A stretch of 64,000 nt of DNA from Desulfovibrio sp. G11 (GCF_900243745.1 NZ_LT984798.1:2998001-3062000), one strand, 5' to 3'; counted from the stretch's first letter, positions 41,951 to 51,227 are shown. Notes: a model not told the origin generated them from the sequence alone. Made by a program: numbers and translations.

Positions 41951-42802
41951 ATGAGTCAGGCTCAAATTCTTCCCGCCGACCACTTTTCCCCGTCCGTTTC
42001 CATCCACAATGGCCGTCCGGCCACCACGTCCCTTGAGGTCGCAAAGTTCTTTGGCAAGAGGCATGACCACGTTCTGCGCTCCATCAATGATTTGATAGCT
42101 AACACCCCGAAAGAATTCACTGCCCCCAATTTTGGGGTGAGTGAATACACTGATGAAACGGGGCGGGTCTTGCCTATGTTCATCCTGCATCGTGATGGGT
42201 TCATGCTGCTAGTCATGGGCTATACCGGAAAGAAGGCCATGCAGATAAAGGTAGCCTACATCCTTGCCTTCAATAAGATGGAAGCACAGATTGCAGGGAA
42301 CGCTTTGCCGCCGCCAAAGCCAACAGCCCTCACGCCATCCACCGCCGACGACAGAAAGCCTTTGCGCTCACTGGTTGCCGCATGGGCGCAGGTCAGCGGC
42401 ACTCCGCATCAAGCCCTGTGGCCGCAGGTTAAGGCGCACTTTCAGCTTGCGAGGATTGATGATCTGCCTATGGAGTGGATTGGCGACGCGCTGGCCTTTG
42501 TGCAGGGGAAGATTGACGCTGCGGGCAAGGCGCTGCCCGCTGCGCCGGAGAATACCGAGTTCCTGCCGACCATGTTCCCAACATTCGAGAAGGACATTCT
42601 TGATATTGAACGGCTTATAGAGCGGCTGTGCAACGGCATGAGCATCTTTGCCCGGCCCGGAGGTATGATGCACAGAGAGTTCGTCAGAAACAAGCCGTTG
42701 ATCGACGCCGTGCAGCCCTGCATATCGGCAGCCAAGAACGCCGTGGGCACTGGCTACTTCATGATGCAGACGGCAAGGAAGATTTACGGCGCCATGAAGT
42801 AG
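41951..42802 (+). CDS. Rha-family phage regulatory protein / antirepressor
   Basis: A 283-residue protein. Residues 20-110 are a pRha domain (TTSLEVAKFFGKRHDHVLRS, VLPMFILHRDGFMLLVMGYT, AMQIKVAYILAFNKMEAQIA). The C-terminal part (PLRSLVAAWAQVSGTPHQAL, WPQVKAHFQLARIDDL) resembles the ORF6C/antirepressor-like region of large phage Rha proteins. Such proteins interfere with repressor or host development. SD GGAGG 6 nt before ATG 41951 lies within the predicted RNA target. Confidence 0.85.
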   Translation: MSQAQILPADHFSPSVSIHNGRPATTSLEVAKFFGKRHDHVLRSINDLIANTPKEFTAPNFGVSEYTDETGRVLPMFILHRDGFMLLVMGYTGKKAMQIKVAYILAFNKMEAQIAGNALPPPKPTALTPSTADDRKPLRSLVAAWAQVSGTPHQALWPQVKAHFQLARIDDLPMEWIGDALAFVQGKIDAAGKALPAAPENTEFLPTMFPTFEKDILDIERLIERLCNGMSIFARPGGMMHREFVRNKPLIDAVQPCISAAKNAVGTGYFMMQTARKIYGAMK

Positions 42803-43140
42803 CGTTAACGATTGTCAATTAATGAAGGCCGCTCAGAAATGGGCGGCTTTTTGGTGGGTGAGGGAAGAGATGCCCGGACGGGCGAAGGTGGGGGAGAGGG
42901 AGTGAGGGGTGTCTGTTTTTGTACATTTGGGGCAACTATTGGGGCAACAATATGATAATATAAAAATTAATATAATAGTATCAAAATAATATATATATTA
43001 TGTGCGGCCCATGGGGGGCCTCCCAGTGCGGGGCGTTACGCTCCGCTGATGTCCGTGAAACCTGGGTTTTGCGGGCTTTTTCTTTGCCTTGCAGTCCGCT
43101 GTAGTCCGTTGAGTTCCGTTGACAGCCATGACATTTTTGG
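42803..43140. other. Prophage right end, candidate attachment region
   Basis: No gene is visible. The stretch has direct repeats TTGGGGCAAC at 42928-42937 and 42939-42948 (tttttggggca recurs near 43133), an AT-rich tract at 42952-43000, and five 10-bp-phased copies of a TCCGYTG-type repeat: 43042, 43052, 43095, 43105, 43115. Such spaced repeats are typical integrase arm sites near attR. The core cannot be placed without the left end. Confidence 0.5.
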
Positions 43141-43710
43141 GGCAGAAAAACTGTACAACAGGATGGTGCCTTCTAAATTTCTCCTCCCCCAAAAATGGCG
43201 CTAAACAGTCAGACCAAGACGCGGTTGCGAAAGTAAAACAAAACGATATGAGGCTGGCAGGGCCTGTTTTGCCACACATGAATATGTACTGCTTCTACGA
43301 TTTGTGTTGAGAACCGGATCATGAGGTTCCCGTATATCTTGTGCAGTAAAGCATGAATCATCCGATAGGGAGTACCGAAAAAATAATAGACACCTGCCGG
43401 ATTTTGATTGATAATTCAGTATGAAACCACGATCTGTATGCTTTTTTGAGGTTGTCTGGATCAGTTTCCATTTTGTTACGGTCTGTCGTTTCAGCGCGGA
43501 TACGTTTATGCGCCGGATAGGTATGGCTTTTCATCAAGGCCGGGTTACTGTGGGAGCTTACGGCGGTAGGTTCCTTTTTTTGTTTAAAATTATAGGATGG
43601 ATTGTAACGGCTAGAGCGCGTGGCGGGATTTTTTCAAACAGGCAGACCGAGAGCATATGATTTTTATAATCTGCGTTTGCACATGAAAACAAAGAAAACA
43701 GGAGGAATAT
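43141..43710. other. Gene-poor junction between prophage and chromosome
   Basis: No convincing gene. Short frames here (63 and 79 codons) lack SDs and recognisable features. The last 30 bases hold the SD (AGGAGG) of ddh. The region may contain the end of a disrupted gene and the ddh promoter. Confidence 0.4.
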
Positions 43711-44634
43711 ATGAGCACAGTCAAGGTTGCAGTGCACGGACTGGGCAATATCGGCAAGGCTGTCATTGATTGTCTGCTTTGCACCCGGGATATTGATTGC
43801 CTTGGTGTGCTGAGGCGTGCTTCTTCCTTGGGTACCCAGCCGTTATCTTTGCGGGGAGTGCCGGATTATGCCTCCATTGATGCACTGATGGCGGAGCGTG
43901 GCAGGCCGGATGTTGTAATAATTTGCGGCCCATCCAGAAATGTGCCTGTGGACGCGCGCTATTATATGGAAAAAAACATCAGCACCGTTGACAGTTTCGA
44001 CATCCATTCTGAAATCCCGCAAGTTGTCGCAGCATTGGACAGTGCAGCCAAGGCTGCGGGCAAGGCGTGCATAACGGCGGCAGGGTGGGACCCGGGAACA
44101 GATTCTGTCCTGCGTGCGCTTTTTGAAGCCATGACGCCTGTAGGAACAACTTTCACCAACTTTGGCCGGGGACGTTCCATGGGCCATTCCGTAGCCGCAA
44201 GGGCTGTTTCCGGTGTGGAAAACGCCTGCTCCATCACCATTCCCATTGGTGGTGGCAAGCATTCGCGTCTGGTCTACGTTCTTCCCGCTGCCGGAGCTTC
44301 TTTTGCCGATATCAAGCAACGGATTGCCGCAGATCCGTATTTCAGCAATGATCCGCTGGACGTGCGTGAAGTAGGCAGCCAGGAAGAACTGGATGCTGTG
44401 GCCGACAACTCTCATGGCGTACTTATGGAGCGCATCGGCGCTTCCGGAAGCGTTTCCAACCAGCGGCTGAGTTTTGATATGCGAATTGATAATCCGGCCC
44501 TGACGGCGCAGGTTCTGGTATCGTGCGCACGGGCTGTCACGCGGCTGAATCCCGGTTGCCATACGCTGATTGACGTACCCCCGGTGGCTTTGTTGCCCGG
44601 CGACCGCATGAAAAATATTGCCCGGTTGGTTTGA
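43711..44634 (+). CDS. ddh: meso-Diaminopimelate D-dehydrogenase
   Basis: A 307-residue NADP-dependent oxidoreductase that makes meso-diaminopimelate directly from tetrahydrodipicolinate in lysine and peptidoglycan synthesis. Rossmann motif VAVHGLGNIGKAV at the N-terminus, then CGPSRNVP, ITAAGWDPGTDSVLRALFE, GRGRSMGHSVAARAV and CHTLIDVPPVALLPGD, the DAPDH signatures. SD AGGAGG 6 nt before ATG. An isolated gene with its own terminator. Confidence 0.88.
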   Translation: MSTVKVAVHGLGNIGKAVIDCLLCTRDIDCLGVLRRASSLGTQPLSLRGVPDYASIDALMAERGRPDVVIICGPSRNVPVDARYYMEKNISTVDSFDIHSEIPQVVAALDSAAKAAGKACITAAGWDPGTDSVLRALFEAMTPVGTTFTNFGRGRSMGHSVAARAVSGVENACSITIPIGGGKHSRLVYVLPAAGASFADIKQRIAADPYFSNDPLDVREVGSQEELDAVADNSHGVLMERIGASGSVSNQRLSFDMRIDNPALTAQVLVSCARAVTRLNPGCHTLIDVPPVALLPGDRMKNIARLV

Positions 44635-44677
44635 CGGCACTTCCAAACCGCATGTTTTGATGACAGGATGTATCTTT

Positions 44678-44724
44678 TCTCACTGTGTTGCGCATCACGT
44701 GCATGAATGCGCAACACAGTGAGA
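44678..44724 (+). terminator. ddh terminator
   Basis: Perfect 18-bp inverted repeat (44678-44695 / 44707-44724) with an 11-nt loop containing cacgtg, followed by atattttttc. Strong rho-independent terminator. Confidence 0.85.
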
Positions 44725-44910
44725 ATATTTTTTCATCTTGAACAGACGCATGCGGATTTCGCCGGCCGTAAGCGGATTATACATATGCGCCAAGAGTCTC
44801 TTGTAGGATGGCTGGCGCTGGCTTTTCGCAGTGATTGAAGGTGGGGGATCTGCCCCCGTCTCGTGGGGTACGCGCATGGGGTGAAGGCAATTCAGGCTTG
44901 CAGGATGGCA

Positions 44911-44944
44911 AAATCCCCTTCCGGAAATGCTCCGGAAGGGGATT
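44911..44944. terminator. Bidirectional-looking terminator
   Basis: aaatccccttccgg pairs with ccggaaggggattt (14 bp, 6-nt loop), with A on the left and T on the right. No obvious gene ends here; it may belong to a small unannotated transcript in 44,730-44,910, where I see nothing recognisable. Confidence 0.65.
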
Positions 44945-45029
44945 TTTATTATGGCTTTAGCCAGTTGAGCGCGCTGGCGCGCGAAATAAAAAACCACCCG
45001 CTATGCGGGTGGAAACAAGTGTTATACAC

Positions 45030-45098
45030 ACAAAAACACCCTTCCTGTACGATGAAGTTGTTCAAGCCCATCGTAACTTTTAAGAAGGGTGTTTTTGT
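45030..45098 (+). promoter_or_regulatory. Attenuator-like hairpin before IS200 tnpA
   Basis: acaaaaacacccttc (45030-45044) pairs perfectly with gaagggtgtttttgt (45084-45098). The right arm contains the tnpA SD (aagaaggg) and ends 1 nt before ATG 45100, so the hairpin hides the SD from read-through messages. This matches the repression known for IS200. Confidence 0.65.
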
Positions 45099-45099
45099 T

Positions 45100-45231
45100 A
45101 TGGGAACCAAGGCCCAAAGTTTAGCTCACACAAAATGGCTGTGCAAGTATCATATCGTGTTTACACCTAAGTATCGAAGAAAAATAATATTCGCGCAGCT
45201 ACGCGATAGTATAAAAGAAATCTTGCAAAGT
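45100..45231 (+). pseudogene. tnpA: IS200-type transposase TnpA, 5' part
   Basis: 44 codons (MGTKAQSLAHTKWLCKYHIV, then FTPKYRRKI), the standard N-terminus of Y1 HUH transposases. The frame is broken at 45232 by an IS4-family insertion and continues at 46504. Confidence 0.9.
45223..45231. repeat. Target duplication, left copy (ttgcaaagt)
   Basis: Nine bases ttgcaaagt are repeated exactly at 46495-46503, flanking the IS4-family insertion. The following base c also matches, so the duplication could be counted as 10. Confidence 0.85.
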
Positions 45232-46494
45232 CAATGCTGTCCGGCTAAGCAACCATAGCTAATAGGCTGAGACTGTAAGAGTTTTGAGTTTTTGATCTTC
45301 GCGGTTTCAGGAGTTCTTCCAGGGAGTCTTTGCCGAACAAATTCACGCAAATGAGCTCGAATAATTGCTGCACCGACAGCTTAAGTTTGCTCAGGATTTT
45401 TTGGTACGCCATGAGCAAATACACTGTCAGGGCCGTGTAAATTTGGATGAGCACAGCGTTCTCAGAGCGCCCGACAAAGCTTTTGATGTGCAGATTTTGT
45501 TTGACTTCACGGAAGAATATTTCGATTTGCCAGCGCTCTTTGTAAATGTCGGCAATGGTTTTCGCTGACAGGCGAAAGTGGTTGGTCAAGAACTCGTAAC
45601 GCTTCCCGGTTTTGGCATCCCTGTAGCCTATTCGGCGTAAGCGCAAGGTTTTTCCCCGACTGTTTTTCACTTCGATAATATGGTCAGAGGTGACGCCTGT
45701 TTTACGATTGACAGGACGGCGTTCCAGCAGCTTGAATACGGCGTTATCTTTGAGGCGCGTGACGAAGAAGATGCCCTTTGTCGCCAAAAGCTGAAACCAG
45801 GAATAGGCTATATAGCCTTTGTCAAAGGTCACAATGGAGCCTTTTGGCAGCGAAAGGCTTTTGGCCATGCGGCTTTCGTGGGTTTTGGCATTGCTGATAT
45901 CGACGAAGGCAGGGATGTAGCCATCGTGATCAAGCACGGTATTTACCTTCACCCCGGCTTTGTTCCGCCGGAACGATGCCCAGGGGAAGACGGACAGGCA
46001 AAGGCTGATGGTGGTAGCGTCCATGCTGTACAGTTTGCACTTGAAGCGAAATTTGTGACGAGGCGCATGCGGCTGGCAAAGTCCGTACATTTCAGCGAAC
46101 AAGTCCTTGAAAAAGCCCACGGGCCTTGAATTGTTGGCGTCGGCGAAAGTCGAGCGGGGCACGTTTTTCAGGCCCCAATGGTACAGGCGGTTTCCGGCGG
46201 CAGCCAGACACCGGAGCCCGTCACGCATGGAACGCCTCGCGGCAAGCTGAATAAAGGCCATGGCGGTGAACTGCTCCTTGAAGCCGAATTTGCGTGAGGC
46301 CCGCCCTACTTTGTGCCGGTGTTCGAGCTTTTGAAAAACATGTCTGGGAATCAGAGATAGCATCTGGGAGAAAAGTGTATTATGGTGACTCATGTCCAAA
46401 ATCTCCTTGTGTGGCAAAGTTTTTCGCAAACTCTTTATACCACATCGCATTGAGATTTTGGACTTTTTTCTTAACCCTTAGCCGGACAGCAATG
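45232..46494 (-). mobile_element. IS4-family insertion sequence, copy 1 (divergent)
   Basis: A 1,263-bp element with 18-bp terminal inverted repeats: caatgctgtccggctaag at the left and the complement of cattgctgtccggctaag at the right (one mismatch). It encodes one transposase on the minus strand. It splits the IS200 tnpA. Confidence 0.92.
45245..46393 (-). CDS. IS4-family DDE transposase (copy 1)
   Basis: A 382-residue transposase starting MSHHNTLFSQMLSLIPRHVF. RNase H-like catalytic residues: Asp in LYSMDATTISLCL, Asp in IVTFDKGYIAY and Glu in YKERWQIEIFFREVKQN, the last being the IS4 signature Y-(2)-R-(3)-E-(6)-K. It appears intact. The protein differs at many positions from copies 2 and 3, so it belongs to another, older or separately acquired lineage. 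Confidence 0.9.
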   Translation of the reverse strand: MSHHNTLFSQMLSLIPRHVFQKLEHRHKVGRASRKFGFKEQFTAMAFIQLAARRSMRDGLRCLAAAGNRLYHWGLKNVPRSTFADANNSRPVGFFKDLFAEMYGLCQPHAPRHKFRFKCKLYSMDATTISLCLSVFPWASFRRNKAGVKVNTVLDHDGYIPAFVDISNAKTHESRMAKSLSLPKGSIVTFDKGYIAYSWFQLLATKGIFFVTRLKDNAVFKLLERRPVNRKTGVTSDHIIEVKNSRGKTLRLRRIGYRDAKTGKRYEFLTNHFRLSAKTIADIYKERWQIEIFFREVKQNLHIKSFVGRSENAVLIQIYTALTVYLLMAYQKILSKLKLSVQQLFELICVNLFGKDSLEELLKPRRSKTQNSYSLSLLAMVA

Positions 46495-46503
46495 TTGCAA
46501 AGT

Positions 46504-46827
46504 CTCTGTAAGTACAAAGGTGTAGAGATTTTAAAAGGGCATTTGATGCCAGACCATATACACATGCTGGTGAGTATTCCGCCAAAGATCAGCGTGTCGA
46601 GTTTTATGGGTTACTTGAAGGGCAAGAGTTCACTAATGATTTTTGATAAACACGCAAACCTTAAATATAAGTTTGGCAACAGAAAGTTTTGGGCCGAAGG
46701 GTATTATGTCAGCACCGTCGGACTCAATGAAGCAACGATCAAAAAATATATCCAGCAGCAGGAGAAGCATGACATCATGCAAGACAAGCTGACGTCACGC
46801 GAATATCAGGACCCCTTTAAGGGGTAA
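46504..46827 (+). pseudogene. tnpA: IS200-type transposase TnpA, 3' part
   Basis: 107 codons with the HUH motif HLMPDHIHMLVSIPPK and the catalytic Tyr in GLNEATIKKYIQQQEK. Joined to the 5' part through one copy of the 9-bp duplication the frame is intact and gives 151 residues, the usual TnpA length. Confidence 0.88.
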
Positions 46828-47048
46828 GCCAAAGCGACAATGGCACTGGGCTTGAACAACGTGAAAGCCAGCGTCTTTAGGCGCAGCCGGTAACAGGCCC
46901 TTATAGGGCCAGAGCAAACCACCCGCTATGCGGGTGGTGCTGATTGTCTTTATGTCTGCTGGCAGGATTTTTGTGCAATATAACTTCGTATCGTTTTTAC
47001 ATCTGCACAATCGGCTGCAGCGCCATGATCGGTCTGCTCCAGGCGCTA

Positions 47049-47480
47049 TTATCTGGCGCAAAGGCGAGCAGCGGGGATAATGGTAAAGTTGTTTGCCTGC
47101 AACACTTCAACAGCCTGGTCTACCTTGTCAAAGCGAAAGATCATAACGGCGCTTTCTTCTTCGCGCTGGACAAAGGCATACATGTACTCAACATTTATGC
47201 CGTTGCGCGAAACAAGCTGGAGAACTGAATCAAGGCCGCCGGGAGCGTCTGTAACCTCTACAGCCACCACACTGGTGCGTCCCAGCGTGAAGCCTTTTTC
47301 TTTAAGTATGGTTTTAGCCTTTTCGTGATCGCAAACGATCATGCGCAAAATGCCAAAGTCCGAGGTGTCCGCGAGGGAAAGCGCCCGGATATTGATGCCG
47401 GCTTCGGCCAGGGCATGCGTTACTTCTGCGAGACGTCCGGCCCTATTTTCCAAAAAAACGGATAATTGCTCTGCTTTCAT
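47049..47480 (-). CDS. Tandem ACT-domain protein
   Basis: A 143-residue protein with two ACT domains: [20 protein letters not shown] at the N-terminus and [20 protein letters not shown] in the second half. ACT tandems bind amino acids and regulate metabolic enzymes. It lies upstream of tatA on the same strand but separated by 35 bp of another unit; whether they are co-transcribed is unclear. The start context (gtcATGAAAGCAG) is consistent. Confidence 0.85.
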   Translation of the reverse strand: MKAEQLSVFLENRAGRLAEVTHALAEAGINIRALSLADTSDFGILRMIVCDHEKAKTILKEKGFTLGRTSVVAVEVTDAPGGLDSVLQLVSRNGINVEYMYAFVQREEESAVMIFRFDKVDQAVEVLQANNFTIIPAARLCAR

Positions 47481-47509
47481 GACAAAATCCTTTATATCAT
47501 CCGGCCGGC

Positions 47510-47719
47510 TCAGGCTTTATGGCTGGTATCGTCATCAGTAGAAGAAGGCTTTTTGTCCTTTGGCGTGATGTCGATTTCATCAGGTTCGGAAGATGCGCGG
47601 CGGAAGTTGCGGATGGCTCTGCCAAGTCCGCCGCCGATTTCCGGCAGCTTGTTCGCGCCGAAAATCAGCAGAACTACCACCAGTATGAGCAACAATTCTT
47701 GCATGCCAATGCCGAACAT
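47510..47719 (-). CDS. tatA: Twin-arginine translocase subunit TatA/E
   Basis: A 69-residue protein with the TatA pattern: [20 protein letters not shown] transmembrane helix, the [20 protein letters not shown] hinge and amphipathic helix, then a charged tail. It polymerises in the membrane to pass folded proteins with RR signals. Probably co-transcribed with the downstream ACT-domain gene. Confidence 0.93.
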   Translation of the reverse strand: MFGIGMQELLLILVVVLLIFGANKLPEIGGGLGRAIRNFRRASSEPDEIDITPKDKKPSSTDDDTSHKA

Positions 47720-47854
47720 GCGGCAAGCCTCCGTTATGGGGTTGGGCTAAAAGCCGGATTGCGCCTCAGAACATAAGCCGCACAGGCCCGGAGGTCAAGG
47801 CGGCATATGGAGCCGCAAAGAACGGGAGCAGCGGAAAGAAGCGCAGAAAAAGCA

Positions 47855-47894
47855 CCACGGGCCTTTTTTCTGACAACAGAAAAAAGGCCCGTGG
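47855..47894 (-). terminator. Adhesin terminator
   Basis: ccacgggccttttttctg (47855-47872) pairs perfectly with cagaaaaaaggcccgtgg (47877-47894). On the minus strand it is followed by tgctttttctg, ending the adhesin transcript 20 bp after its stop. Confidence 0.75.
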
Positions 47895-47916
47895 AATTAT
47901 ATTATCGTTTTTTTGT

Positions 47917-49958
47917 TTATATGCCTTCAGCCAACGCCGCCTTGGCAACCAGTATGGTCATACTGTCGTTGGTAAAGGCCACATAATCGTTGGACATGCT
48001 GCTTGGCGTCTGGTCGGTGTTAACGTTCCAGTCGGAAGACAGCACTATTTTTTCATTATTGTTCAGGAGTACGCCGAGGTTTTCAAGGTCGGCCAGGCTG
48101 GTTAGCCCCTTTCCGCCTTCCGTCACAAAGATTTCTATGTTCTGGATGGTATTTGTGGCGGGGTTGGCAAACAGGCTGTCAAGGGTATCTTTGTCTGCGC
48201 CGATCATCATGTCGATGCCGGTGCCGCCATCCATGACCGTGTTGCTGGCACTGAATACCAGCACGTCGTTGCCTTCGCCACCATAGAGCTGATTGCTGCC
48301 GGAACCGCCATCAAGATAGTCATTGCCTGCGCCGCCGTACAGGATGTCGTTGCCTTCACCGCCGAACAGGGCCTCGTTGCCGATGCCACCCTTGATGATG
48401 TCATCACCGCCAGAACCGAGCAGCAGATTGTCCGAACTGTCGCCATACAGGATGCCGGGTGTGTCCAGCCCCTTGACGGTATGGTCACTGTTGACGGTGA
48501 TCTCAAGCTTGCTGTTCACAGTTTCCCACCCGTCATGCACGGTGGTGGTGAACGTTTCATTCAGCGTACTGCCCTTGCCGAGATGCTGCACCGTGGGATT
48601 GCTCATATCCAGCTCATACGTGTACTGACCGGTGGTACTGTCGATGGTAAGGGTGCCATACTGCCCCTGAAGGGTAATGGAACCCGAGCCGTCATCCACG
48701 CCGCCCTGCAGGCCGTAGGTGAGCACGTCATTGGCGTCAACATCATGGCCCTGCAACTGCCCGGTGATCTGGGAGCCGCTGAGGGCAAAAGGTACATAGA
48801 TGCTGCCGCTGGCTTCTTCGAGCACAGGGGTATTGTTGGTGCCTGTGATGTTGACGGTTACATCCTTGGAGGCCCAGCCGCCCTTGCCGTCAGAAACGAG
48901 TACGGCAAAGGTTTCATTAGCCTGCTGCCCCTGCGAAAGCTTGTCTGCCCCCGCATGCAGAACGTAGGAGTATGTTCCGTCGGCTGCGATGGTAACCGTG
49001 CCGTACGTTCCCTTGTAAGTCTGGCTGTTGCTGGATCCGGCATTGGCTGCGCCCACGAAATAAGACAGAACGTCGTTGGCGTCCACATCGGTGGCGATGA
49101 CAGTTCCTGTAATGGCCAGGCCGCTGCCTTCGGTGATATCGCTGCCGACAGGTTCCCATGAAGAGATGGCCGGGGCGTCGTTGGTTCCTTCAACCTTGAC
49201 AACGATATCCTTTGTTGTGCTGTTGCCCTGGGGGTCAGTTACCTGAATGGTGAAGTGTTCTTCCACCGACTCGCCCTTGCCCAGAGACTGCACACTGCCC
49301 AGATCGTTATCCAGATAGTAGGTATAGGTGCCATTGGCATCAATAACCAGCTTGCCGTAAGCGCCTGCGGCGGTTCCAGCGAAGCTGCCGTTGCCGGCAA
49401 CAGAAACGCCGAATGTGTGGTTGCCCATATCGCGGGCATCGTCCAGCACCGTGACAGTGGAATGACTGTCAAGAATTTCATCTTCCTTGACGGTGAGGTC
49501 AGCAGCCACCGATATGACCGGCGTGCTTTCCGTACCTGTCACGCTGATGGTTACCGTTTCCTTGGCCAAAGCCCCGTGTTCGTCCTTGACAAAAATGGTA
49601 AACGTCTCTTCGCGTACTTCACCGGGATTGATGACCAGTGCCTTGTCTTCAATAAGGCTGTAGGTATATTTGCCATTATTATCGATGCTCAGCGTGCCGA
49701 ACTGCCCCGTAATCTTTTGAGCAGAGCTGTTTGTCGCGTTGTCGTTGCCCACATAGTATGAAAGTCTGGCCCCGTTATCCACGTCGGCTCCCACAACCGT
49801 TCCGCTTGCATCGCTGCCGCCTTCGGTGACAGCAAGGGCAGGGTCAAAGGATTCAATGGTGGGAGAGGTATTGGTTCCCTTGATGGTGACAACAATGTCT
49901 TTCTGTACTGTTTCAGCGCCATCGCTGACGTATACAGTGAATATTTCCGTTGTGCTTT
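47917..49958 (-). pseudogene. VCBS/RTX adhesin, C-terminal fragment
   Basis: The last 680 codons of a large type I-secreted adhesin. It holds VCBS-type cadherin-like repeats of about 100 residues (GTYGTVTIAADGTYSYVLHA; VNITGTNNTPVLEE), then hemolysin-type calcium repeats (GGIGNEALFGGEGNDILYGG; GAGNDYLDGGSGSNQLYGGE), and a T1SS-type C-terminus ending VAKAALAEGI. The reading frame continues upstream through one copy of the 9-bp duplication into the fragment at 51228. Confidence 0.9.
49950..49958. repeat. Target duplication (ttgtgcttt), left copy
   Basis: ttgtgcttt is repeated exactly at 51219-51227, flanking IS copy 2. Confidence 0.85.
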
Positions 49959-51218
49959 CATTGCTGTCCGGCTAAGGGGTAACAAAAAAGTCCAAAATCT
50001 CAGCAGTATGTGGTATAAGAAGTTACCACAACAACTTGCCACACAAGGAGATTTTGGACTTGAGCCATCATACTACACTCTTCTCTCAACTGCTATCCCT
50101 GATACCGGGACATGTTTTTGAAAAACTCGAACGCAAGCACAAAACTGGCCGCTCTTCACGCCAATTTGGATTCAAGGAGCAATTCACCGTCATGGCCTTT
50201 ATCCAACTCGCTGCAAGGCGCTCTTTACGCGATGGGCTTCGCGCCTTGGAGGCGGCCAAGAGACGGCTGTATCACCTCGGCTTGAAATCAGTAGCGCGTT
50301 CCACGGTTGCCGATGCCAACAATTCAAGGCCTGTGGAATTTTTCAAAGACCTGTTCGCTGAAATGTATGGCCTGTGCCATCTTCGTGCGCCTCGTCACAA
50401 ATTCCGCTTCAAGTGCAAGCTGTACAGCATGGACGCCACCACCATCAGCCTATGCCTGTCCATCTTTCCCTGGGCGTCGTTCCGGCGGAACAAGGCTGGC
50501 GTGAAAGTAAATACCGTGCTTGACCACGATGGCTACATTCCCGCTTTTCTCGATATCAACAATGCCAAAACCCACGAAAGCCGCATGGCCAAAAGTCTTT
50601 CATTGCCAAAGGGTTCCATCGTCACCTTCGATAAAGGCTATATCTGCTATTCCTGGTTTCGCATGTTGACCGCGAAGGGCATTTTCTTCGTAACCCGACT
50701 GAAGAGCAATGCTGCCTATAAGCTCGTTGATCGCCGCGCCGTAGACCGGAAAACCGGGGTCACGTCCGATCACATCATTGACGTGAGCAGCCGGGGAAAA
50801 ACCACTCGTCTACGCAGAATCGGCTATCGCGATGCGAAAACCGGCAAACGGTACGAATTTTTGACCAACCATTTCCGCCTGTCCGCCAAGACAATTGCTG
50901 ATATCTATAAAGAACGCTGGCAAATTGAAATATTCTTCCGCGAAGTCAAACAAAATCTGCATATTAAAAGCTTTGTCGGGCGCTCGGAGAATGCGGTGCA
51001 CATCCAGATTTATACGGCCCTGACCGTGTATTTACTCCTGGCCTATCAGAAATTCCTGAGCAAGCTTGGGCTGTCGGTGCAACAACTCTTCGAGCTCATT
51101 TGCTTGAATCTGTTCGGCAAGGATTCTCTGGAAGAACTTCTGAATCCGCGAAGACGAAAAACTATAAACACCTATAGTTATAGCCTGTTAGCTATGGGTG
51201 CTTAACCGGACAACATTG
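49959..51218 (+). mobile_element. IS4-family insertion sequence, copy 2
   Basis: A 1,260-bp element with ends cattgctgtccggctaag and the complement of caatgttgtccggttaag (three mismatches). The clean 9-bp duplication and the adhesin frame on both sides show a simple insertion. Its transposase translation is identical to that of copy 3. Confidence 0.92.
50060..51205 (+). CDS. IS4-family DDE transposase (copy 2)
   Basis: A 381-residue transposase. There is no ATG at the start seen in copy 1; TTG 50060 (LSHHTTLFSQLL) is 10 nt after AAGGAG and aligns with the ATG of copy 1, so TTG is the likely start. DDE residues in LYSMDATTISLCL, IVTFDKGYICY and YKERWQIEIFFREVKQN. Intact. Confidence 0.9.
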   Translation: MSHHTTLFSQLLSLIPGHVFEKLERKHKTGRSSRQFGFKEQFTVMAFIQLAARRSLRDGLRALEAAKRRLYHLGLKSVARSTVADANNSRPVEFFKDLFAEMYGLCHLRAPRHKFRFKCKLYSMDATTISLCLSIFPWASFRRNKAGVKVNTVLDHDGYIPAFLDINNAKTHESRMAKSLSLPKGSIVTFDKGYICYSWFRMLTAKGIFFVTRLKSNAAYKLVDRRAVDRKTGVTSDHIIDVSSRGKTTRLRRIGYRDAKTGKRYEFLTNHFRLSAKTIADIYKERWQIEIFFREVKQNLHIKSFVGRSENAVHIQIYTALTVYLLLAYQKFLSKLGLSVQQLFELICLNLFGKDSLEELLNPRRRKTINTYSYSLLAMGA

Positions 51219-51227
51219 TTGTGCTTT

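Larger units (their letters stand above)
44994..46937 (+). mobile_element. IS200/IS605-family element, interrupted by an IS4-family element
   Basis: Bounded by identical hairpins, ccacccgctatgcgggtgg at 44994-45012 and 46919-46937, as IS200/IS605 elements carry subterminal hairpins for the HUH transposase. It encodes a Y1 transposase (split). Removing the inserted IS4-family element leaves about 670 bp, the normal IS200 size. Confidence 0.85.

Noticed and set aside
43119..43660. Short plus-strand frames of 63 and 79 codons near the prophage end
   Set aside because: No SD, no motif and they overlap the repeat region or the spacer before ddh.
48481..49161. 226-codon plus-strand frame in the adhesin
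   Set aside because: Shadow of the VCBS repeats on the minus strand.
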